In this document: piece after piece, positions 47,401 to 60,500 of the stretch
How the letters are laid out: each line of letters opens with the position of its first letter
How positions within the stretch are numbered: the first letter of the stretch is position 1
NCBI RefSeq assembly: GCF_954871325.1
Contig: NC_088775.1
Location: forward strand, 84,607,561-84,671,560
DNA: 64,000 nucleotides
Direction of reading: 5' to 3'
Origin: Gordionus sp. m RMFG-2023
Lineage: Eukaryota > Nematomorpha > Gordioida > Chordodea > Parachordodidae
The notes under the pieces: generated by a model
Databases searched by the model: none
What the model was told of the DNA's origin: nothing
The model's input: only the letters and a program-made list of their open reading frames with translations
Translations under genes and position numbers: made by a program

Positions 47401-49383
47401 ATAGTGAGCACAAATTGAGTGTTTCAAGCGCAAATAATGCATTTCCAATGACCTTGTGCAAATTGGTAAAATTACAGTTTGCCATTAGATTATTATTCGC
47501 TGTGTAATATTATATAAAATGTAATATAAATATCTTGCTTATATCCTAAAAAGGAATATTTAGAAATTAAAAAAATAAAAACGCAGAAATATAATTTTCA
47601 AAAGACAAATCCTTTTTTAGGAACTAATTTAAAATGTTGTGTTTGCAACGCAGTGTTTGAAACGCTCAATTTGTGTGCACTATTAATCAATAAAAAAAAT
47701 TGATCAAATTATTATGCTTCAAATATTAAAATAATTGGTGGCATTGTTGAAGAGTAAAAGCTTGCCCACCATGCCTAAATTCAAATATTTACTATTTAAA
47801 ACAAAATTTGAAATAATTTTAAAAAAAATAATTTCTAAATTATTTAGAAAATAAAAGAGGAAGGTTTACATCCTTTTTTAAAAATATCATTTTATGTGGT
47901 AAGCAAAATTATGTTTATAAAAAAGATGGAATTTTATTATTTTATGTAGATCAGAGTTTAAAACCTGAACTAAGAATGGTTCAAGATGTACTTCAAAAGA
48001 TGGTTGTAGTTCTAGTTATTCCTGAAAATATTCCCACATCCTGTACAATCCAAAAAAAAACAGACATATGGAAATATTATGGTGCAAATAAAAAAACTAT
48101 CAGCACCCATTTTGGCACAAATAAAGAACTACATACTTGACAGTATGGTATGTGTTTAAAAAAATTATTCTTTCTGTTGTTTTTCTTAAACTTAGTTTTG
48201 AGGAAAATCTATACTAAATTTTATCAATATTTTTTACAGATTTTTGGAACAATTCATAAGGGGGTAAAACTTGAAAATTCTTTCATTAATTAAAAGGGTA
48301 TAAAATAGTTTTTAAACTCATTCATCATTGAGTACTTGATAGTCATTCCAATGACATTTTCATCAAAATGACAAAGTTGATATGCTTTTCTCTCAAATAT
48401 TTTCTATTGGACATTTTCTTATTCCAAAATGATAAAAAAATAAATAAACATAAGCTAATAGTTTAAGCTTAGAAGAATATAGGTCGTGTTTATCATTTCT
48501 ATTTTGAAAATAAAAACGTTTTGTTTGGGTAAATAGCCTGCTAAATTTTTTAATAATTTGATCTATTTATAAGTGTTGGAAAGGGTTTATAAAAATAATT
48601 TACTGCCAAAAAAAAAAGATTTTTTGTTTAATCCCATTTTCTTATATAAAAATAAAATGGAATTAACTAAAGAAATCTATATTTATTTTGTCACTTACTA
48701 TAAAATTTAAAAAACATATTTATTCCTTCGTGCCTATTTTAAAATTAGACCTAGAATGAATAGAACTAACTAATGACCTAAATATTATGCTGCATTTAAG
48801 TAATTTTAATATTTGTTATGATCATATATTATAGACCTTTAGAATTGAATGAATCTATGCAGATACCAAATGGGGATTTTTTACATTTAGAAATATGACT
48901 TTTAAATTCTTGCATGTTATTAGTAAAATCATTATTAATTTTCGGTAAAAGTAGGCTATTGATATCATCAGGCTTGTAAAAAAAATTTATTGAGAAATTT
49001 GAAATAAAATTATATAGATATAAAATGAATATACTTCAACTCCATATTTTTTTGAATCAATAATAAGTTCATATGTAAAGTCAAAATATGTATAAAGACA
49101 ATGTGCACAATAATACAAATTTATATTAAGATCTTTATATCCAAATATAGATTCACTATATATTAGTAAAATAAACAATCAATTTGAAAAGCAAAACCTT
49201 TCTCCAAATATTTGATGGGTAAATTCAGGATGAAATATTTTGTCATTATCAATTATATCTTTTGTTTCAGAAACTAAAAGCAAGTAAAGATATGGTATTA
49301 AATATAAAAAAATTACTTAATTTAATATTAATAATGTTAGAAGCTTCACATTTAAAATGTGAGAGATCCCTAGTTTCAAACAT
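44403..49383 (-). CDS. HAT1: Histone acetyltransferase type B catalytic subunit HAT1, complete, nine exons
   Basis: Acetylates newly made histone H4 before chromatin assembly. Exons: 49383-49317, 49273-49198, 49155-49035, 48972-48837, 47091-46917, 46634-46243, 46038-45845, 45197-45069 and 44546-44403; every intron is GT-AG and every phase agrees, giving 477 residues. Matches to human HAT1 in order: KCEASNIINIKL, FHPEFTHQIFGE, FGYKDLNINLYY, QRLQIFTLWYIDAASYID with SRWRFF, VYEYFAYPNKIRPRISQFLV (acetyltransferase core), LMRDFV, KLKLNKQISKIIDIL and ENEKLAKFK. The acetyl-CoA loop reads TRLSLGTKLL where human has QGQGHGAQLL, so one loop glycine is replaced. The E of human TAEDPS is kept (IAIETPS) but the D is not. 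About 35 extra residues (SPPTSLPHSKKLKTL region) sit before the core. Start chosen at the first ATG, about 18 residues shorter than human. The exon 8 acceptor has tandem AGs (TAGAAG). Strong identification. Confidence 0.93.
44705..44935. repeat. Palindromic MITE in HAT1 intron 8
   Basis: Both arms are present (GGTTAACCTAATATTTTAGC on the left, CGGCTCAAATCGAGCC on the right, ending TTTAACAACACTA) with the central GTGCCATCTATGAGCAAAAT. It lies entirely inside the intron between exons 8 and 9. Confidence 0.8.
45465..45673. repeat. Palindromic MITE in HAT1 intron 7
   Basis: Arms ATTTGAGCCGATTTTTAAAA and TGAGTTAGCCATTTTTAAAA with the GTGCCATCTATGAGCAAAAT core. The left tip is eroded and the right tip ends TTGCAACACTA. 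Contained in the intron between exons 7 and 8. Confidence 0.8.
46735..46815. repeat. Fragment shared with 38500-38600, in HAT1 intron 5
   Basis: ATTTTTCTAGGAGATATAAG and GCGATTTAGAACTT occur in the same order as at 38510-38596. The rest of that repeat is absent. Confidence 0.6.
47403..47682. repeat. MITE (tip AGTGCRCAC...TTGAGCGTTTCAA) in HAT1 intron 4
   Basis: The left end AGTGAGCACAAATTGAGTG and the right end, inverted, AGTGCACACAAATTGAGCG match. A second copy is at 55162-55472 in an SOS intron, with shared interior motifs (GCAAATTGGTAAAATTAC, TAGAAATTAAAAAAATAAAA). Confidence 0.8.
47845..48138 (+). other. Unidentified coding-like frame inside HAT1 intron 4, opposite strand
   Basis: About 97 codons are open to a TGA at 48138. 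The translation has ordinary protein composition: ENKRGRFTSFFKNIIL, then KKDGILLFYVDQSLKPELRM, IPENIPTSCTIQKKTDIW and THFGTNKELHT. I do not recognise the family. It has no ATG near its left end and may be an exon or the remnant of a transposon. The mixed composition sets it apart from surrounding intron sequence. Confidence 0.45.
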
Positions 49384-49800
49384 TATCGATAATTCAGGCG
49401 GGTATAGATATATGACGCTGGTTATCTTATAGCAATTCACTAAACAACGTCCAAAATATATTTTATAGTTTAGTAATAACTAATAAGACCTTTTTCAACC
49501 AGATTGTTTTTACCAAACACTTTTTGTAACATATTTCCAGTAATTATTTTTTATTACAATATTTTTTTTAAAAATACGAACGAATTCGGGCGCCATTTAA
49601 GCGTATAAAAAAATATAAATATGCCTTTTAAAAATGGTTTTGAAAAACATTCTGTTTGTAAAAGACCAACGAAAATATGCGGTCATTTATAAATCTATTA
49701 TATATCATATCCTGGAGCACAAAACTATATAGGTTAACTTGATAAAAACCAGCCCTTCCTGGATTCGAACCTAGATCGATTTATAAGGTGATGCAAATTT
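49360..49800. repeat. HAT1 5' region duplicated at 33-40 kb; probable promoter side
   Basis: Starting within HAT1 exon 1 (TTTCAAACATTATCGATAAT) and running upstream of the gene, this block is colinear with 33095-33117, 35549-35745 and 40238-40540. It contains no insertion here. Because it starts at the HAT1 start codon it should include the HAT1 promoter, although I see no clear core promoter motif. Confidence 0.7.
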
Positions 49801-49804
49801 TTTT

Positions 49805-51535
49805 TTTATATAATATCCTAGCTATTTTAAAAAATAAATTATATCAATTGAAAAATTATATGTTTAGGAATCAATTCCCTTATTATATATTCAATGTTTT
49901 AAAAAATACAACCAAAATCATTTAAAATAATGAAATTTTGAAAATATGAACCGGGTCATAAAATATTGAAAATTTAAATAAAAAAACTAGGCAGGAATTC
50001 ATGTATGTTGACTTATTTTAAAACCAGCCAGGCAATTTACGGGGGATGGGCTAAAAAAATTTAAATAACTGGTTAACGGATAAAAAAATATTAGTTTGTA
50101 TTCCTGACATATTTTTAAAATGAATATGAATCATTATTATCACAATTTTAATTCTTAATATTTTTCTATATTCCATATTTTTTTGAAAAATAACAATGAA
50201 TGCTTGCCCACTGTGCATAGTTTATTTCAACATGTTCATGTCTGATTAGTACAGGGATATAACCCCAAAAAGAATTCAAGAATTTAAAATTGTTGGTTGG
50301 ATATTTTGAAATCACAGAGGGACCAATTTATGAACAACCCTCGAACTCAAGGAAACGGGAGAAGGGATGGGTGTTCAGACCCTTTTAGAAATATAAGTTT
50401 CGATTAAGTTCCTGTTATCAAAATTTTCGCTAGTTTAAAATTCTTGAACCTTATTTGGGTTAACATCCTTGTATTAGCATCTTATACTTTTCTCTAACAT
50501 AATAATTTTTAATACATACTCTCTTCCCATGTGTAATAGAGAGGTCTTAATTTCCAATTCAATTTAATTATATGTATGCTTTCATTTTTTATTTTCTTTA
50601 AAAAACTTCATAACTTATTAATATCATAATTTAATTAATATTCATTATATTTTAAACACTCGTCAGAATATTCCCTTATTAAATTTGGTTTAAAAAAATA
50701 TTTCATTCAAACAAATTATTTAAAAAAAAGAAAATATAATAAAATAATAAAAAGAGATGATAGCAAAAAATTTTTTGAAAATATAATTTTATATAAATAT
50801 TTTATGACTAAAAACTTAATATGTTGAATAAACGGTTTAATAACTGTTGGTCGATAAATTTATTTTTTGGAAGAATTTCTATTTTTATAAATGTCATATA
50901 AAAAAACCATGAGCAAATGGGAGGGTTAAAAAATTATGAAACAATGGAAGGGCGGAATTGTGGTTATAAAAAAATAAATAATATGTATTGTTTAATGTAA
51001 TGACCATATAATTCGATAAGATTCAAAAAAATATAATAATGTATAATTTTAATAGATTTTTTAAAAATGGCACTCTAAGTAGAGTCATGAATGACACCCA
51101 TCAGTCTGGTGGTAACTTCGCCAAAAAAATTAAGTCCAACCCGTGACTCTAAAAATATTAATCTTTGAATGATCGAGATTGATTATAAAATAAATTTTTT
51201 ATGAAAAAAATCAGGAGATGGAAAATATTTTTACTATTCATTGTTTACATCATATTTTGTAATAAAGGAATAAAATAGATAAGTATTTTATTTAAATTTG
51301 ATGCGTAAGAATGGAATAGAGAGTAAAATAAATATTTCGAGTTTGAGATCCGTATATGTTTTTTTTTAAATTCAGACCGCGGGCCGCAAGAAGCCAGGCT
51401 TGTTGTCGAGCGGGCTCGGGTGGGAAAATTCGATTTTGAAGGTATTACACAGTTTATTAGTGATAGGTTTAAACAATTATGACATAATTTATAATGTAGC
51501 ATCTTCGCTTAACCAAAAAAAATAGGTTATTATTT
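49805..51535. other. Intergenic, HAT1 to SOS, with one MITE
   Basis: Between the HAT1 upstream block and the SOS stop codon. 50255-50466 is a MITE-like repeat: left end ATAACCCCAAAAAGAATTCA, right end inverted GTTAACCCAAATAAGGTTCA; a second copy is at 55785-55995. The rest is AT-rich. 51350-51430 is briefly GC-richer (CGGGCCGCAAG, CGAGCGGGCTCGGGTGGG), probably another repeat end. No gene seen. Confidence 0.5.
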
Positions 51536-51538
51536 ATT
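51533..51538 (-). terminator. Possible poly(A) signal of SOS
   Basis: AATAAA on the minus strand begins one base after the stop codon. It is unusually close to the stop, and other AT-rich matches downstream could serve instead. Confidence 0.2.
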
Positions 51539-51539
51539 T

Positions 51540-54500
51540 TCAAATAGGAGGTAATGGAGGGGATTTTTCTTTCACCTTTCGACGACTTTTGCTTTTAATG
51601 CTCGAATTTTTACGAGGGGGTATTCGAGGTGGAGGCAAAACGAAATTTTGTTGAGTAGCTTGAGCATATTTGTTCGTAAACGGTTGAGCCATCCTTTCTG
51701 TTTTTGGTGGCAATGGTGGAGGCACGGAAGGAAGTCTGGGGAGGATAGGAGGAGGTGACATCACTATAAGATCATATTGATTATCAACGATTCCCGTATC
51801 GTGCTGGACATCATATTCGGATATTTGTAAACTTTTTTTTAAAAACAATATATTTTAAGATATGATTACAGAACTATTTTATGCAGTTTATTATATAAGG
51901 ACAATTCTAATCAGTTGAGTAAACCTAAGAATAGGAACCCTCTTTTAAATATTTATAAAAAACCGAACCGATGTTAAAATATTCGGAAACCGGTTTTTAA
52001 AATTATTTATATATTATATTTATTGTTTAAATTTTTTTTAAAATTTACTTTAACAGAGTTTAACCCAGAGTTTGGAATCTTTGGAACCAGGTCAAAAAAA
52101 CAGAACCGTAAAACTCATTTTTTTAAAAATTTTAAGAATGAAACCCAGATTTTATTGACCAGGTTCGAAATTCTGGTTCTCATCTAATTCTAATCTACAT
52201 ACAGTTTTGTTCGACTCCCCGCGTCTCTTTAAGAAATCAAATAGTAAACGTAAGTAAATTTTTCCATTAATGTCCAAAATCTTTTATAAAAAATTCCAAA
52301 AGTTTTAATACTTTCAGAAGTTTTAAAATTTTATTGAAATCTTATTGTTAAATTTATAAAAATTTTCTAGAATTATTAAAAAAAGAAGCATATTTCTTTT
52401 TTTCGATAAAGTTTGGAAAGTTTTCGAAATCAAATTTTTTGATATTTTGAGCTCAGCTTATTGTAGCGTAAAAATCGCATTTTTAAAAAAAATAATAATA
52501 AAGTAGCTGTACTAATTTTTAAGAGTTGGGTTTAAATTCGACAGTGAGGGAAATTAAGTAGAACTTCGGAAAAATTATATAAAGTTTGCTTAATTTATGA
52601 TGAGAGTTTTGGAGCCTGATCTTCAAAAAAAGAATGATCCCAAAAAATAAAAATTGGGTTTTACTTCCCGTTTAATTTTAAGCGATTCTGAGAATCCCAA
52701 CTTTTAAACATCGTTAGAAGGAATTAAAACAAAATAAATCCCCCATAACATTACGGGGCTAAAACGAATAGCGTAACCGAGTTGGGCCAAGGATTTTGTA
52801 ATGTTTTTTAAAGCTGGTAATTAAGGCAAATTTATATAGTTTTCACAAAAAAAATATTAAGGGCCAGGCCGGATAATTTATAAATATATTTTATGGGTCA
52901 GGTCAGGTTAAACAAATGACAAGCCGAAATCACGGATAATAATTATTTACGCGCCGGTTTGGGCCGGGTGCTAATATAAATTATTTACGATTTTAAAACC
53001 GGTTCTGGAATCGGTTTACAAAGATTGCATGAATTAAATGTTTGAATATAAAATGCAAAATATGTCCAAATATTACTTTTGAGAACTATTTATTGGTGGA
53101 TAGTTATTGTCCGTGACAATTGTAGAGTGTCTAGGAAAAGTAAAAAATGGATGGTATAGTGTGTCAGAGTTACTGAGCGGAGATAAAGGTGGTGAGTATT
53201 GAGCACTTGTTATAATATGAGAAGGGATTGATGTTATAGCCCCAGAGTCAGTACTTGGAAGAGGAAAATGAGGCGAGAATGGTGATAAGGAATTGTGCAG
53301 AGCTTTATTCAAAATAAAAAATTGAAATATACTATAACTTAATTAATTAGATACTTATTAAAATATAAAATAATTTTATATTTACGGACAAAGAGACATG
53401 GGCCAGAAATTATCGAATTTTCAGAGAGAAAACTGTTTGAAGGCAACATGCCGAGATTGATTCCCCCTCTAACACCCTCCACCCCTGGCATTTTTATAAT
53501 TAAATATCCCTTGAGAAAAATGTATATGGGTGAAAATTGTCATCCCCCCCCCCCGCTTCTCCCGTGGATATAGCGTCACTGTTTTTATGAAGCCAAAAAC
53601 ACATAAAATGCAATATGTGTTTCGGAAACCTTTAGTAGATTAACGATTTCTATTTTCACTATTTGAGATTAGAAAAGTCAGGATATTTTTTTAAAATATT
53701 AAATATTTATTTTAAAAAAAACCTTATAAAATATATTACCGTTAGCTAATAAGGGAACAGTAGATCCCGTAGGACTGACAGGGCTATCAAATGTTTCGTA
53801 GGCTTCGTCACGTATTTTATTCGGGTTGTACTTATTCGCGCCGTGGCCGTTGCGATTGGCAAGATCACCGTTATTATAGTGATTCATAATAGACTTTTTA
53901 CTAAGACCTCCTCCAGAAGACCTCCTTTTGAAAAACAGTTTTTTGAAATTATTTGGTGCCTTGGTATCCATCAATGAATCGCGCGATACATCCAATGAAG
54001 CGGAATGAGCCCGCGGGGAAGAAGGGGATAAGGAATTATGGCGGTGGCTTGGGAGATTTGAGCTCTTTAAAACAGCTTGGTTTTGTTGTTGGTGCTGTGG
54101 TTTGAGAGTCTTAATACCGGGAGATTTTAGGGTGGGTAAATTCTCGAACTTCCTTGGCTGAGTTTTTGAAAAAGTAAATGGGAAATTTTTTTTTTCAATT
54201 AGAAAACCTTTGACTTGAATTGATAACAAAGAAGCATATTTAAAATAAAATTTTAATCACAAATAATAAAATGAAAAGATTAATGAAATATTAAAGGGAC
54301 AATTAAAAACTATCATGAATTTAGGAAAACATTTTTAAAAAAAATTTTGGATTGCCCGAACGATTGCAGAGATGACAGTAGTGTTGTTAAAGGACCCGAT
54401 TAAGATCTTAGCCAAAATAATAAGATAAAAGCTTCGAGATTTGGCAAAAAGAAGTCTAAACCTTTCTGGCATCTATGAGCCAAATCTCCAGGCTTACATA

Positions 54501-57500
54501 GTAATATTTTGACTAAAGTCTTACCCGGAACGTTTTTAAAAATCGATCCAAATCGGGCCGTTTAACAACACTGGGAGATACCCATTTAAAGATGGCAAAT
54601 TTAATTTTCAAAAACAACAACTATCATATTATCCCTTCCACTTTTTAAAAACTTTATAAATTTTGTTTGGATTGATAAAAAATTTCTAAATTTTCTTTTA
54701 AAAGTATAAATATATACTAAAAAAAAAGAATTAGAATAATCCCTGAAAAAAATGCCAATATAAACTTAAATATAATCAAATTAATATTTTTTGGAACTAT
54801 CCTTTTTCTATAAGTTAGATATAAGAAAAATCTTACATGACAGATGTCATTCTTTCAAATAAATCAAATAAAAATATCCGATTAAGATTTCTGAAGATGT
54901 CAGAATTACGCCAAGTCCGACTATAGATATCGCTCTAATGCCTCATTTATAGTTAGCCCGAGTAGCGACAGACATCGGCGGGTATTTTTCATAGCGATGC
55001 AATTCATTTCATCGCATCGCGCAGTCAATTATAAATTTTACTTAATATTTGCTTGATTTTGAAAAAAACCCAGCAATTGAGCGATTACTATAAAAGAGGC
55101 CTATGAGAAATATGAAAAAAAGATGGAATATTAAAAAAAATATATAAAGCATAAGAATAATAGTGCGCACTAATTGAGCGTTTGCGTTTTGTGAAGATTA
55201 TGTTTTTTAAAATTAAATTATCGTCTGCCTTTTTATTTCTTTAATTTCTAAATACTCCATTTTAGGATATAGGTAAATTAATTTTTTTTAAACATTTTGT
55301 ATAATATTACAAAAATGAAGAATAAAAAAGTATTGAAAAAAGCAAACTTTTTTTGCGTTTTTTAAAATGGTTGCTAACGCCAAAAGGTAATTTTATTAAT
55401 TTGCACGATGCCATTTGAAATGCATTGTTTGTATTTTCAAGACAGCGTTTGAAACTTTCAATTGTGCGCACCATAATATATTCAGTTTACATTCCAAAAT
55501 TACTGTTATTTTTCCCAAATGTAAGGTTGGGTAATATATTGTTCTATATACACATTTTTTTTTCAAAATGCATTTTTTCCTTGATAAATTAATTCTTCAG
55601 TACTATAAACTTATATATCCACAATAAAAATGTTTATTTTAGAATAATTCTTGCAATTCTATATTGTGATCTGCTACTAAATATTAAAAAGTAGATATAG
55701 AACAGTATAATACTCAGCCAATGATATATTAGTATGAAAATAATTTAAGTTATGATTATAAACTTTCTATCATGATGGTGAACCCGAATTCGTTAGAAAT
55801 TTAAAATTGTTTGGTGGGACATTTTGAGACCATAGACCAAACAGAGACCGACTTATGGGCAACCCATCAACCCCAAAGTAATATAGAACCGACGCGGGTT
55901 CGGACTTCTTTAAAAAAAATCGGCTTCAATTGAGATCATGTTCTCAAAATTTTCGCTAAATAGTTTAAAATTCCTTAACCCACATTCGGGGACACAACTC
56001 TTCTTTTTAAATAAATTTTACGCGTTCATTTTAAATTGCCTTCTATACATAATTCTATATTTTACATATATCCACGATATTTTCATGTAATATTCATTTT
56101 TTAATTCCATTATAATCATAAAAAAATGTATTTATAACGCAGACGAATAAATAGAAATTTTTAGGAATAAATTATGATATGAATATTTTTACTCACAAAT
56201 TTAGGCAATTGTTTAGCATCTTTGGGTTCGATTTCCAAGGATTTCTGATATAAAACATCGTCAAATTCCATCTCGGGGATACCGTTATAGGGATCGATTT
56301 CTTGGATGTAGGCCTTTTTTTAATTATAGGTTTGGGAAATAAAATGTCTTTTTCATTCGTTATTTTAAATAAATTTAATGGTATTTTTCTCTTTCTTTCC
56401 ATCTACTTTCTTCCTTGCTTACTTCCATTAAAATATTGCGTGTTGCACATATAATAAGGATATTTATTGTTAGAGTGGGGCGGGAAATGGGAAAAAATCC
56501 TATAAACCAGACCAGACCAGTTGTACATGAGTCCAGATTTCCTATTTATATTAAAGTGCATTGTTTAGTCAAGTAATAAACTTCTTTGTTAAAGAGTAAA
56601 ACATTTAAGGTATTTGTCATACCATGAATAAGTGCTTTACTAAAAGACTTTTATGATTCGGGAAGACCTACAGTGGACCCGTTATAAACTAATTATATAT
56701 GGGGCAGGTTAGGGATTATCTTAATGATATTTAATAGGATAAATATAACAAGCCATTATAATTTCGTTAGTGTTATTTATCACACTACCCTATGATAATA
56801 CGTTGGAGAGTATTAATTTTGTCTTTATTGCTTGCTTTATTTAAAATCGCAAATTTGTTATCTTACTTATACTGGACAATAAATAATTTAAAGTATAATA
56901 GGAAATAAATATTATGTACATTTGAGGGTTCCTATTTTATTAGCAATAACATGTTTTATATATGCAGCTACTTGTATAGATTAGGTTGCAATATACATTA
57001 TGGTTATTATGGGATAAAATGTATTAATCTCATAACTTTTGGCGACAAATTTTTCAGATATAGTAATTTAAATTTAAATAAAGTTTTTTTAGTATTATAA
57101 CAGCTATTTTATTATCATTTTCATTCTATATATGATGAATCAAAAATGCCATAAAACAATTAGTATTATTTTCAATTTCTTTTAGATATAATGTAATAAA
57201 AATCAAGAAATATTTAAAAAATTACATTCTCAGTGTAATGTTTTTGTTATATTTTAATGATAGATAGCTATAAACGAAAGAAGGAAAGAAAGAAGGAAAG
57301 AAAGAAAGAAAGAAAGGAAGGGAAGGGAAGGGAAGGGAAGGGAAGGGAAGGGAAGGGAAGGGAAGGGAAGGGAAGGAAAGAAAGGAAAGGAAAGGAAAGG
57401 AAAGGGAAGGAAAGGAAAGGAAAGGAAAGGAAAGGAAAGGAAAGGAAAGGAAAGGAAAGGAAAGGAAAGGAAAGGAAAGGGAAGGAAGGAAGGAAGGAAG

Positions 57501-60500
57501 GAAGGAAGGAAGGAAGGAAGGAAGGAAAGAAAGAAAGAAAGAAAGAAGGAATGTTAATTTATATATATATTATTGATACGGGTAATTAAAATAATATAAA
57601 AGTCATCGTCATGCATAGTGTTGTTAAATAGTTCGATTTGCCATTTTTAAAAACAGCTAACTTAATATTTTAGCCAGATAAATATTGCCTAAGCCTGGAG
57701 ATTTAGCTAATAGATGTCCAAACCTTCATGCCATTTTATTGGAGTTGATTCAAAGAAGGGTATGATCGATGTTGAAAAAGTTATGCCGTGTCTCACATCA
57801 AAACTCATAAATAATATATCTCAAAATTTGCACAAAAACATATTTCAAAGAAAATAGAAGATACAATATTTATCAAATTATTTTTTTTGTATAACAATTC
57901 ATTTATAATACATGTGATTGTAAAAAGTAAACATATACAACATTGACTCTTCATTTCAACAATGTTTGCATTGTATCACGATATAATGATACATGCGCAT
58001 GCCTATAGTTGATGAATTTAATTTTACATATAATTTTATAAAATGGGTGCAAAATTTCTTCAATATCTTTTAACAATTTGACCTCTTCGGTATTATTGTA
58101 AACCGTTTTCCCAATTTTACAATGGTTTCTATATTCTACAGAATCAAACATTAAAAAAAATTAAATAATATATGCCGATAATACCTTATTGATTTTGTTG
58201 AGCATAAGATATTTTGAATTTCATCTGGTGGACACATCTAGCGGATTTTTACAATTGCAAATATTGACAAAACCCTGCATCAAAGAAGTTTATGTACGTT
58301 TTTCACATACAACTTAACTATTTCCAATTCTATTGAAATCGTTGGCAATTCTTCTTCTACGATTAGATTAATAATGTGAGACAGACATCGTATTATGTTA
58401 AAATTTGTGTTATAGGTCTCACGAATTAAAAAAAATAATTAGTTTCCCCGCCGAAACTATATTTGATCCATTATCACGGGTAAAGGAGGATATTTTTTCA
58501 ATTATTTTATATTCCGCGAGTATTTTTATTATTAGTTCGTTAATATCCTCACCCGTGTGAGGGTGAGCAAATTCCGTAATAGACAATAATGAGTTAGTTA
58601 AATTCCATTTATTGTTAATATAATGGAAATTATGGTGCAATAACTAATTAAATTGTTGATGGTCCATATGTCCGTAGTTACAGCCATCTTGTTTCTATAA
58701 TTTGCGAAGACATTCAATATTATTTTTGGCCTCGTCATATATGGAGGTTGATTTAATAATATATTTTAGCAAATTTGCGCAAACATCTTGTAACCAAGCA
58801 TCAATATTTGTATCTACTAAATGTTATTATTATATTTATATATTTATTGGAGTCAACCCTAGTAGATTTTTGGTTGAATAAAATGGCATAAATATAGGGT
58901 CAGGTGAAAAAAATCAGCCCAAACCTTAGGTCGTCTTTTAAAAACGACCCATATTTTAGGTCGGGTAGAATAAAACATCCATAACTTTGGGTTGTAGTCG
59001 TAAAAAACGACCCAAACCTTAAGTCAAAGTCGAAAAAAGGATTAGCTCTGTTAGAGCCGACTCGACTTCCTACTTTTCATGATTATTCTATCCTTATACT
59101 TTATAAAAACCTATGTTTAAACAAAAAAATTATTACCCTGATATCCATCTCGACAGTAAAATGATAAGGAGTATTTTGGTAATCCTGGATGTCGTTACAA
59201 ACTTGAGCTACTTTCGTCCATTTGTAAAAATTTATCAATTTACAATTATCGTTGCCTTGAGATGAAGAATCTTCCCTATTGCCACTACTGTCCAATTTAT
59301 CGTTCTTTAAAATCTTTTCCATATTCTTATCTTAAAAAAAAAAATTTCACCACCGGATATATAAATAGTTATAATAATCGTAATAAAATTAGGCAATCTT
59401 GCTTTTCACCGTCAAAGGAAAAAAAATTATAAAATATTATCTTAAAGTCCATATGGACCTGATACTTTTATTTATTATATTTAGACTGGTAAGGCACGAT
59501 ATTTTAAAAGTAGAAAAAATCTGCACCTTGAACTTGAACCGCATTTGTTTTATCAGTATCAACAATATTGTCAGCGCTCGTTTCCCCGTTGACATTGATG
59601 AAAGAAGGGGCGTTTATGATCAGGGTATCTTTAACCCCCTTACCCTCATTCGTATTTTTGTCGGGAGCGGTTATAAAATTAGGGTTACCTTCTTCTAAGT
59701 GCAAGATATCTGACATGTAAATCCCTAATTTTTAAAAATATTAAAAATAATTTTAAAAAGCATAAATTTTGATTTACTGTTTAAACGGCTCGATTTGGGC
59801 CATTTTTTATTTTAAGTCGGAGAAAAATATTTGCTAAGCGAGATTTTGCTAATAGAATGTCCAAACATTTGTGCCATCTATAACCAAAATCTTCGGGTCT
59901 GCGTAATATTTTTTTCTAGTTAAAATATTGAGATAGCCGTTTTAAAAAATCGGTTCAAAATGGAGCCGTTTAACAATACTAATTTTGATAAATAGCGTCG
60001 ATCATTTGTGAGTGCTAAAGGGTCAATTTCTCTCTTTCCATTCTATAGGAAAGCTATATGTTGTATTCCATATTAAATCAACCAAAAAAAGTCTCTCAAC
60101 CCGATCCCCTTCGATTTTTTTTAAAAATTTGCATGTTAGTAGTATACACTAACTAATAAAAATGTAAAATTTTACTTTTCAAATAGCCTTACTTCATGAG
60201 ATATGGCCATCTTTAGAAAGGCGGAAATTCCAAAATACACTATATTTAATTTTAAATATCTCAAAACGTAATTAAGCTAAAGACATGATTTTAATTTTAT
60301 TAAATAGCTTTAGAATAGTATGATATAAAATTTATTTTTATTGAAAAAAAGTATATTACCAAAAACCCAGTTGTGACTTCTACTAACGGGCATTTTTCCC
60401 CTTCAACATTTTTGTAATGATATTTTTGTGTCCCGGGAATTCGTTTGGCCATTAAAAATCTATTTTCAAGATTGATTTCCATTCTTAAATATTCTACGTT

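Noticed and set aside
49740-49790. tRNA-like T-arm (GGTTCGAATCCAGG on the minus strand)
   Set aside because: The stem has a mismatch, no matching acceptor or anticodon arm lies upstream, and the stretch belongs to the duplicated HAT1 upstream block, whose other copy lacks the motif.
51245-51502. Minus-strand 85-codon frame just downstream of SOS as a gene
   Set aside because: It lies in the probable 3' untranslated or intergenic region, its GC-rich part looks like a repeat end, and it has no family resemblance.
57257-57589. 110-codon open frame of lysine, arginine, glutamate and glycine
   Set aside because: It is produced entirely by the GGAA-type microsatellite and has no other support.
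58419-58640. The 73-residue frame as a host BED/hAT-derived gene
   Set aside because: The neighbouring transposase segments lie in other frames with stops and are bounded by short inverted ends, so it is a transposon fossil and not a domesticated gene.
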